Shown piece after piece: positions 1-5,089 of a stretch of 17,730 nucleotides of DNA. The first letter of the stretch is position 1. Each line of letters starts with the position of its first letter. Both the position numbers and the translations under genes were made by a program. The stretch is from the NCBI GenBank assembly GCA_900549725.1, contig URPL01000033.1, positions 1-17,730 of the forward strand, in the 5' to 3' direction. The notes beneath the pieces were generated by a model. That model searched no databases. It saw nothing but the letters and a program-made list of their open reading frames with translations, and was not told the DNA's origin. This stretch comes from an uncultured Eubacteriales bacterium (GTDB lineage Bacteria > Bacillota > Clostridia > Oscillospirales > CAG-272).

Positions 1-203
1 ATGTAGTGTTTTACATCTTTCAGAGACAGACCTGTATTTTTCAAGGTCAGGCTTACAAACAGCCATTCGACTTCCATATCATCAAACAGCCGTTGATTTG
101 CCGCATTCCTTTTTGTTCCCGGTATCAGCCCCTTGTCGTCATAGTAGCGCACCGTGTGAACCGATACGCCAAGCAGTTCCGCTACTTCCTTTACTGTATA
201 CAT
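1..203 (-). CDS. MerR-family transcriptional regulator, N-terminal part (runs off left edge)
   Basis: Only the first 67 codons are in the window, read leftward from ATG at 203-201. The protein starts MYTVKEVAELLGVSVHTVRY, followed by YDDKGLIPG and NQRLF, which is the winged-helix DNA-binding domain of the MerR family: the helix-turn-helix, then the typical 'VRYYd..GLip' wing and a later 'L.LKNTGLSLKDVKHY' segment. MerR proteins bind as dimers to promoters with an overlong spacer and activate by twisting the DNA. A strong ribosome binding site (AGGAGG) sits 8 bases before the ATG, and a 19-bp-spacer promoter with a dyad lies just upstream, so autoregulation is likely. The effector-binding C-terminus is outside the window, so the inducer cannot be guessed. 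Confidence 0.88.
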   Translation of the reverse strand, partial: MYTVKEVAELLGVSVHTVRYYDDKGLIPGTKRNAANQRLFDDMEVEWLFVSLTLKNTGLSLKDVKHY

Positions 204-224
204 CTGATCTGCCTCCTTTTTTGA

Positions 225-255
225 ATTATAACATGTTCGAGTTACTCGAAGTCAA
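225..255 (-). promoter_or_regulatory. MerR-type promoter and operator (19-bp spacer with dyad)
   Basis: On the minus strand TTGACT (255-250) and TATAAT (230-225) are separated by exactly 19 bp. The spacer region carries a perfect inverted repeat TTCGAGT-T-ACTCGAA (236-250). An overlong spacer with a dyad inside it is the hallmark of MerR-controlled promoters, and it lies directly in front of the MerR gene. The promoter elements are seen; autoregulation is inferred. Confidence 0.82.
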
Positions 256-378
256 GAGGTATTCAAAAATTTTTGACTATACTTGAGTTAGAACCGTGCA
301 TAGCTGGAAAAGATGATGTTGAAACAATGCAAGTGGAAACATAAAGTAGTGTGCAATTAAAATCAAAATATGGCTGTT

Positions 379-450
379 TAACGATTGCTCCCGGTGATTT
401 AACTAATATGCTTACAAATTTAACGATTACCCCGACAATCTAACGATTAC
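379..450 (+). repeat. Three short direct repeats TAACGATT(G/A)C
   Basis: TAACGATTGC at 379-388 and TAACGATTAC at 421-430 and 441-450, so 42 and 20 bases apart. They may simply be repeated Leu-Thr-Ile codons of a decayed gene (two of them are in the same frame), or a small binding-site cluster. No replication gene is near enough to call them iterons. Confidence 0.5.
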
Positions 451-490
451 AACGGCTCATACCACTGAAACAACCGTAAAACGCACAAAG

Positions 491-518
491 CCCCGCCGCA
501 GAATTGCCTGCAGCGGGG
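491..518 (-). terminator. GC-rich hairpin, possible second terminator of the sigma operon
   Basis: Arms 491-501 and 508-518 pair over 11 positions with a 6-base loop. On the minus strand all positions pair, including one T-G wobble; on the plus strand the same position is a C-A mismatch, so the minus-strand RNA folds better. The tail on the minus strand (CTTTGTGCGTTTT) is only moderately T-rich. Confidence 0.4.
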
Positions 519-575
519 TTCGCTTATGTGCTGAAACAGCCGAAAAGCCTTATTTCAAGCGGTTTTCGGGTATAG

Positions 576-611
576 AAAAAGCCCACCGTAATTCTATCAA
601 AATTACGGTGG
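576..611 (-). terminator. Rho-independent terminator of the sigma/anti-sigma operon
   Basis: A perfect 11-bp stem (CCACCGTAATT at 583-593 with AATTACGGTGG at 601-611), 7-base loop, followed on the minus strand by GC and five T (580-576). It lies about 110 bases past the stop of the membrane protein gene, pointing the right way to end that operon. Confidence 0.8.
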
Positions 612-719
612 ACTTATGTCTATGGGCTACGAAAAAGATATTTTCGGCAGTTTTGCGTATGACTTCGAACTCTCGCAAAAACTTATATTCGGTTAATCAT
701 ATATGCGACTTTTATTTTA

Positions 720-1898
720 TTATTCGGGAATAAGAACATCCCCGCCGGAGATTACCACGTCAGATGCGGAAATGGCACTGTCAATGGTATTCGATTCGTC
801 AATTTCGCCTTCGTATGTTATCTGAACATTTTCTCCCACTCGGATAGCTCCGCTTTCTGCATAACGGGAGATGCGCAGATCATTCAGAAGGATTTTGTAC
901 GTGATTCCGTCATCGGGATTGGCGCAGAGAATGGAATCGTCTAACAGAATATACTCATCGGTTATCTCCGTAATCTTACCGACAATGGTATTCTGATACG
1001 GCTCATACTCTGCTTCGGTGGAATTCTCTTTTGCATATTTGATAATCTTATTGGCTGCATCTTCTCCGATATTGAAGAGGTATTGGTAATTAAAAGCGTT
1101 TGTCCACAGATAGCCATCTACAGTAACATACATGGCAACTTTATATACGCCGAGAGTTTCAGATGTGATCGTAAAACTGTAATACTCTCTATCATGTGCA
1201 ACCCATTTCTCATCCTCAACAAATGGTGCATTTTCGCATCCGGCAAGAACTTCCCATACATAGTCATCATTGCTCAGTGTATAGTGTTTTTTGTTCGGAC
1301 TGTCGCCGTTTACAGAGAACCGCTTCAATTCAATTGCTTTTGGGAGGTCTACCAGCTTGAAGAGCTCACCGAGCGTGTGCGGAGGTTCATAATTATCCCT
1401 CTTGAAGGTATAACAACTACCTTCCATCCTCACGGCGACAAGCTGGCTCTTATCGGCATATTTTAACTGATACACTTCAAATTTTTCAGTGTATCTATCT
1501 CCTTCAATTTCGTCAATGCCCAATACGGTATATGTTCCAATCAAATCGCCAAGGAGTTCTTCAGACACAAGGCGGCCGTGACTTCGGTATACAATACCGT
1601 CAATTGTTACTTCAGTGTATTTCTCAAAAACGGTTTGATATTCCCATGGCCATACAATTTCTGATTCGTCTGCCATAATGTTAATGTCTTTATACCTATC
1701 GTTTGTGCCTCCTGGTGTAGGTTCGCCGCCTAAAAGCGATGGAAGAACAAGCGCGCCTACAACAATGATCACGGCAAAGCAGGCTGCTATTGAACCCAAT
1801 TTGAGCAAATGATTTTGTTTTTTCTTGCATTCTGCTGCCGCCTCGACAAGATCCTCATCGAGGTTACCGATGGCATTAGAAAATCTCGGTATTTTCAT
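720..1898 (-). CDS. Single-pass membrane protein, probable anti-sigma factor partner of the adjacent ECF-like sigma factor
   Basis: A 392-residue protein. Residues 1-32 are a short charged cytoplasmic segment (GNLDEDLVEAAAECKKK), residues about 33-56 are one hydrophobic helix ending LPSLL, and the remaining ~335 residues form a hydrophilic, probably exported domain rich in Tyr, Asp and Glu with no catalytic motif that I recognise. The ATG overlaps the TGA of the sigma gene as ATGA (1895-1898), so the two are translationally coupled; this arrangement is usual for ECF sigma and anti-sigma pairs in Clostridia, where the short N-terminus holds the sigma factor and the outer domain senses a signal. 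The role is inferred from context and topology, not from a known anti-sigma motif. It could instead be an uncharacterised lipid- or wall-sensing protein. AT-rich codon use resembles the sigma gene and differs from the genes right of 4200. Confidence 0.7.
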   Translation of the reverse strand: MKIPRFSNAIGNLDEDLVEAAAECKKKQNHLLKLGSIAACFAVIIVVGALVLPSLLGGEPTPGGTNDRYKDINIMADESEIVWPWEYQTVFEKYTEVTIDGIVYRSHGRLVSEELLGDLIGTYTVLGIDEIEGDRYTEKFEVYQLKYADKSQLVAVRMEGSCYTFKRDNYEPPHTLGELFKLVDLPKAIELKRFSVNGDSPNKKHYTLSNDDYVWEVLAGCENAPFVEDEKWVAHDREYYSFTITSETLGVYKVAMYVTVDGYLWTNAFNYQYLFNIGEDAANKIIKYAKENSTEAEYEPYQNTIVGKITEITDEYILLDDSILCANPDDGITYKILLNDLRISRYAESGAIRVGENVQITYEGEIDESNTIDSAISASDVVISGGDVLIPE

Positions 1899-2449
1899 AT
1901 TTCAACGCCCTCCTTAATGAGATAGTCCCTTAGTTTGTTTCGGGTGTAGAACAACATATTTTTGACCTTACTTTTGGTAAACCCAAAGCGCTCTGCAATT
2001 TCTCCGATAGAATCGAAGTAGAAATATTTCCGGATAAAGACATTTCGCACGTCCTCCTTTTGTGTGCGCAGGAAGTGGCTGACCAGTTTGCCTACGTCCT
2101 CGTCACTCACGTCGGGGGCATACCGATCATCCGGCAGTACCGATTCCAGTTCATCCAGGGACAACATTACATCCGCTGACCGTTTTTCACGCTTCATAAA
2201 CTCCAACCGCTTCAGAGACATGTTTCTCGCAATCTTACAGACAAAGGACATAAAATTACTCGGTCTTGTAGACGGAATTGCATTCCACACTCCCACGTAT
2301 GTATCGTTGACACATTCTTCCGAATCCTCGTGATTGTTCAGAATGTTATAGGCAATACTGTGGCAGAGCTTGCCGTACTTTGCATCCGTTTCCTTGATTG
2401 CCTGCTCATCCCGTTCAAAGTAGAGTTCTATGATTCTCAGATCATCCAT
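1895..2449 (-). CDS. RNA polymerase sigma factor, sigma-70 family (ECF-like)
   Basis: A 184-residue protein with the two-domain layout of ECF sigma factors. Region 2 spans about residues 8-90: 'LCHSIAYNILNNHEDSEECV' with the conserved D-x-E-C/ND-T-Y-V-G-V-W and a later 'MSFVCKIARNMSLKRL'. Region 4 spans about 125-176 with the helix-turn-helix 'DSIGEIAERFGFTKSKVKNM'. It would direct RNA polymerase to promoters of a small regulon, probably including its own. ATG at 2449 is chosen because GGGAGGTG lies 6 bases upstream; a start 13 codons earlier would swallow this site. It overlaps the downstream membrane protein gene by 4 bases. I see no certain self-type promoter upstream. The IS3-family transposase is divergent, 212 bases away. 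Confidence 0.88.
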   Translation of the reverse strand: MDDLRIIELYFERDEQAIKETDAKYGKLCHSIAYNILNNHEDSEECVNDTYVGVWNAIPSTRPSNFMSFVCKIARNMSLKRLEFMKREKRSADVMLSLDELESVLPDDRYAPDVSDEDVGKLVSHFLRTQKEDVRNVFIRKYFYFDSIGEIAERFGFTKSKVKNMLFYTRNKLRDYLIKEGVEI

Positions 2450-2661
2450 GTTGTTCACCTCCCTTGTCAGACCTAAAAGCGCTTTCACCCATTAAGTACG
2501 TTTTTTCCGGCGTTGGTCTTATAATTAATAAAAAGTCGTGAATCTTTTTATCAAATAAAAATAATTGTTTTTCTAACTATATCATATTTCCACATTTCTT
2601 TCAATTCCTACAGAAAATGTCGTAAAATTATTTCAATGCATTCAATATAGGAGTTGAAAAT

Positions 2662-3801
2662 ATGAGAACATACACCCAAGAAGAAAAGCAAGCGGTCATT
2701 GACCGTGTTATATCCGGTGAGCTGTCGACGCATATCCTCGCCGACACCGGCATACCCAAGAGTACATTTTACGGTTGGTTACGAGCTTACCGCGAGGAAC
2801 AGGAAGCCGATAACCGAAGGACAGTCAGTATCCGCAATTTTCATTTGCTTGAAAACAAAGTCGCACGTTTGGAGAGCATTGTTGAAATTCTTAAATCTGC
2901 GCCCTGCACACCCAAGGCACCTTTGAGGCAAAGGCTATACGCTGCCGAACAGCTTTACGGCAAATACAATGTGCACGTGATCTGTGATGCTTTCGATATT
3001 CCCCGCGGAACATTTTATAACCACGTACTTCGCAACAAAAAGGATAACACGTGGTATGCGAAACGCCGTGAAGAATTACGGCTTCGTATCCAGGAAATCT
3101 TTGATGAAAGCAATCAAGTATTCGGTGCTGCTAAAATTGCGGCAGTTATGAAAAGCGAAGGGTTCAAAATCAGCAACGAAATGGTGCGCACACTTATGCG
3201 TGATATGGGTTTGGTCAGTATACGGCAAAGTGCCAAGAAACTATACGAGGACGAGGGGCGTAAATATAAAAACCACCTTAACCAAGAGTTTGACACGTGC
3301 AAGCTGAATGAAGTGTGGGTCAGCGACGTTACATATTTCAAGTACGGCGAAAATGCTTATTATATCTGCGTAATCATTGACCTGTTCTCGCGCATGGTCG
3401 TGGGATATAAGATCAGCAAGACCAACAGCACACAGCTTGTAAAATCAACCTTTCAAATTGCATATAAAGCACGTCAGCCGGATTCAAGTTTGGTTTTCCA
3501 TACCGACCGTGGCAGCAACTACCGATCCAAAACAATGAATGATTATATGCGGTCTCTGAACATCACACACTCCTTTTCACGTGCGCATGTGCCGTATGAC
3601 AATTCCGTAATGGAATCGTTCTTTGCTTCTATGAAACGGGAGGAGTTATATCGCACCAAGTATCGCTCGGAATCAGACTTTCGAAGTGCGGTGGACAAGT
3701 ACATGATTTTCTATAATACCAAACGCCCGCACAAGAAATTGCAATACAAGACTCCCGAACAGAAAGAAGAAGAATATGCCTTGAAACTGAAGGATTTCTG
3801 A
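2662..3801 (+). CDS. IS3-family transposase, single-ORF form
   Basis: A 379-residue DDE transposase. Residues 1-45 form an OrfA-like helix-turn-helix (SGELSTHILADTGIPKSTFY), about 60-80 a leucine-rich coiled segment, about 85-125 a second HTH-like part (IPRGTFYNH), then an HTH_21-type segment (FGAAKIAAVMKSEGFKIS) and the integrase core. The catalytic triad is visible: D222 in WVSDVTYF, D282 in FHTDRGSNY and E318 in NSVMESFF, with 35 residues between D and E as expected. IS3 elements usually split this into two frames joined by a -1 frameshift; here it is one uninterrupted frame, as in some fused members. The start has TAGGAG 9 bases upstream. The gene looks intact and possibly active. It is divergent from the sigma operon, and its base composition matches the AT-rich left part. 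Confidence 0.95.
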   Translation: MRTYTQEEKQAVIDRVISGELSTHILADTGIPKSTFYGWLRAYREEQEADNRRTVSIRNFHLLENKVARLESIVEILKSAPCTPKAPLRQRLYAAEQLYGKYNVHVICDAFDIPRGTFYNHVLRNKKDNTWYAKRREELRLRIQEIFDESNQVFGAAKIAAVMKSEGFKISNEMVRTLMRDMGLVSIRQSAKKLYEDEGRKYKNHLNQEFDTCKLNEVWVSDVTYFKYGENAYYICVIIDLFSRMVVGYKISKTNSTQLVKSTFQIAYKARQPDSSLVFHTDRGSNYRSKTMNDYMRSLNITHSFSRAHVPYDNSVMESFFASMKREELYRTKYRSESDFRSAVDKYMIFYNTKRPHKKLQYKTPEQKEEEYALKLKDF

Positions 3802-3851
3802 GACACGTGCAGACAGACTAAAGGGTTCAAAAAGGTTTGTTTTTAATTTTC

Positions 3852-3883
3852 CGGATTGCCAAATCCGAGTTATTCGTTTTTTA
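3852..3883 (+). terminator. Possible transposase terminator
   Basis: A 6-bp stem (CGGATT at 3852-3857 with AATCCG at 3862-3867, loop GCCA) about 50 bases after the transposase stop, followed after nine bases by a run of six T. The gap before the T-run makes it weak. Confidence 0.35.
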
Positions 3884-3944
3884 GTCCGACTGACAAAAAG
3901 AAAATGCGACCTCGAAAAGCCGCATAAATACTGGATTTTATAAT

Positions 3945-3991
3945 AAAAACACCATTGACTCCGAACTTAAGGGTTCAGATTTCAATGGTGT
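3945..3991 (-). terminator. Terminator of the tRNA operon
   Basis: Perfect 10-bp arms ACACCATTGA (3949-3958) and TCAATGGTGT (3982-3991), with a nested GAAC/GTTC pairing in the loop. On the minus strand the stem is followed by a T-run (3949-3945) and TATTATAA. It starts 8 bases after the CCA end of tRNA-Trp. Confidence 0.8.
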
Positions 3992-3998
3992 CTTTATA

Positions 3999-4074
3999 TG
4001 GCAGGGGCACTAAGACTCGAACTCAGGACACGCGGTTTTGGAGACCGCTGCTCTACCAACTGAGCTATACCCCT
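3999..4074 (-). tRNA. tRNA-Trp (anticodon CCA)
   Basis: A 76-base cloverleaf on the minus strand. The acceptor AGGGGTA pairs with TGCCCCT (one U-G), the D-arm has AGCTCAGTTGGTAGAGC, the anticodon loop CTCCAAA sits on stem GCGGT/ACCGC and reads CCA, and the T-arm has GTTCGAGTC. Discriminator G and CCA are encoded at the 3' end. Confidence 0.97.
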
Positions 4075-4107
4075 ATAAAAATCCGGCACTCGTAACGGGT
4101 GCCGGAT
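4075..4107 (-). terminator. Terminator-like hairpin between the two tRNA genes
   Basis: A perfect 9-bp inverted repeat, ATCCGGCAC (4081-4089) and GTGCCGGAT (4099-4107), with a 9-base loop. On the minus strand it begins at the last base of the tRNA-Arg CCA and is followed by a short T-run just before tRNA-Trp starts at 4074. It could be a leaky terminator or a processing structure that separates the two tRNAs. Confidence 0.6.
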
Positions 4108-4183
4108 GGCGCGGCGTGAGGGATTCGAACCCGCGACCTTTTGGTTCGTAGCCAAACACTCTATCCAACTGAGCTAACGCCGC
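4107..4183 (-). tRNA. tRNA-Arg (anticodon ACG)
   Basis: A 77-base cloverleaf on the minus strand. The acceptor GCGGCGT pairs with ACGCCGC, the D-arm has AGCTCAGTTGGATAGAG, the anticodon loop CTACGAA on stem TTTGG/CCAAA reads ACG (first base normally edited to inosine by TadA), and the T-arm has GGGTTCGAATCCC. Discriminator G and CCA are encoded. It is first in the tRNA operon. Confidence 0.97.
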
Positions 4184-4201
4184 TCGTTTTCGCGCTCAAT
4201 T

Positions 4202-4230
4202 ATGATACCACATGGGAAAAATTTTGTCAA
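4202..4230 (-). promoter_or_regulatory. Promoter of the tRNA-Arg/tRNA-Trp operon
   Basis: On the minus strand a consensus TTGACA (4230-4225), a 17-bp spacer and TATCAT (4207-4202), ending 18 bases before the first base of tRNA-Arg. No terminator is seen between it and the end of the QueG-like gene at 4250, so read-through from that operon is also possible. Confidence 0.85.
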
Positions 4231-4249
4231 GCTTTTTTTGAAAAAAGAT

Positions 4250-5089
4250 TCATTTTCCTGCCGCATCTTCTTCCAGCAGGGCAAGATTGCGCAAAATGGT
4301 TTTTCTGCCGCGCCAGGCATAGGCGCGGTCGGCAAAGATGTCCTGCGGCATTTGCGCTACATCTGCATAAGTCAGGCGAAAAATCTGCTGCTGCAAAAAG
4401 AAGGGCAGGGCGCGCGGCGTGCCGCTTTCCAAAATCGCGCGGTTGTAAGGGCAGGCGGCCTGGCACAGATCGCACCCCCAGGCGCTTTTATAATGCTTGA
4501 TGTATTGAATCTCCTGTTCGGTCAGTACCTGCTTTTTCTGTGTGAGTGCCGAGAGGCATTCTTTGATGCCGAAAGGGTTATGCAGCATAGGGCAGGCTTC
4601 TTTGCATTTTCCGCAGTGCAGGCACTCTTCCACCGCATGCAGTGTCCCTGTCTCGCCGAGCTGCTGCGGAGTTCTGTCGCTCAAAAATTCGGCAAGAAAC
4701 ACAAAGGTGCCGTATTCTTTTGTGATCAAAAGCCAGTTATCGCCGTATCGCCCGAGCCCGGCAAGCGCCGCCGCATGCCGCTCATCAATGGGGGAATTAT
4801 CCGTATAGCCGACAAATTGCCCCTGCGGGAAGGCGGCGCGCAGATCGGCGCAAAGGGAGGGCAGCGCCTCCTTGAAATAGCAATGATAATCGCGCGGGAC
4901 GGCATAAAGGGAAAGGTTGCGATTGCTTCTTTCCCCCGGAAAATACGGAATGGCAAAGATGATGACAGAGCGAGGCTCAAATTCCTGCGGTAGCTTCCGC
5001 TCTAAAATAACATGACAGGCGGAAAAGGGAATGCAGCCGTAAAGCAAAATGCCGTGGTGCCCGAATACCTCGGATAAAGCGGAATTCAT
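4250..5089 (-). CDS. QueG-like double [4Fe-4S] protein (epoxyqueuosine reductase family, COG1600)
   Basis: A 279-residue protein. The N-terminal half carries the family segment at residues 95-122 (YTDNSPIDERHAAALAGLGR then YGDNWLLI), matching the cobalamin-binding core of QueG, including the Asp of the DxxPxxE/R-type motif. A ferredoxin-like half follows with C156xxC159xxC162xxxC166P and C206xxC209xxxC213P, which would bind two [4Fe-4S] clusters. QueG reduces epoxyqueuosine to queuosine in tRNA; canonical QueG is about 380 residues with C-terminal HEAT repeats, which this protein lacks, so it may be a short paralog with another substrate. ATG at 5089 is chosen because AAAGGAG lies just upstream and the ATG overlaps the TGA of the GH78-like gene as ATGA; a longer start (5236) would run through that gene. 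The two are a coupled pair. Confidence 0.8.
   Translation of the reverse strand: MNSALSEVFGHHGILLYGCIPFSACHVILERKLPQEFEPRSVIIFAIPYFPGERSNRNLSLYAVPRDYHCYFKEALPSLCADLRAAFPQGQFVGYTDNSPIDERHAAALAGLGRYGDNWLLITKEYGTFVFLAEFLSDRTPQQLGETGTLHAVEECLHCGKCKEACPMLHNPFGIKECLSALTQKKQVLTEQEIQYIKHYKSAWGCDLCQAACPYNRAILESGTPRALPFFLQQQIFRLTYADVAQMPQDIFADRAYAWRGRKTILRNLALLEEDAAGK

Larger units (their letters stand above)
256..719. other. Non-coding stretch with hairpins, short repeats and possible gene remnants
   Basis: No convincing gene lies between the MerR promoter and the membrane protein gene at 720. Two short open stretches on the plus strand read like coding remnants: one ending at TAA 342-344 (...AGKDDVETMQVET) and one from GTG 351 to TAA 443 (30 codons, containing LTIAPGDLTNMLTNLTI). 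Neither has a ribosome binding site or a family I recognise. Three hairpins follow in a row at 491-518, 540-569 and 583-611; the last is a good minus-strand terminator, and the middle one pairs CCGAAAA with TTTTCGG around a bulge. Confidence 0.5.
2465..3895 (+). mobile_element. IS3-family insertion sequence, ends uncertain
   Basis: An intact-looking IS3-type transposase gene (2662-3801) must belong to an element. I could not prove its ends. Candidate termini start TGTCAG on both sides: TGTCAG at 2465-2470 and CTGACA at 3890-3895, with a loosely similar following stretch (AC.TAAAA.CG). This would give about 1.43 kb, normal for IS3, but no target duplication is visible (CCT on the left, AAA on the right), so these borders are a guess. 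Confidence 0.3.

Noticed and set aside
273..305. A second MerR-like box on the plus strand (TTGACT followed by ACTTGAGTTAGAAC)
   Set aside because: The -35 and a half-site resemble MerR operators, but there is no acceptable -10 at 19-20 bp, no perfect dyad and no gene downstream.
2465..3895. Exact IS ends with target duplication
   Set aside because: TGTCAG/CTGACA candidates match over only six bases and flanks do not repeat, so the borders are given only as a guess.
3999..4074. Attachment-site duplication of the tRNA-Trp 3' end within the left segment
   Set aside because: I looked for a second copy of the T-arm/acceptor sequence in 1-3998 and saw none; it may lie outside the window.
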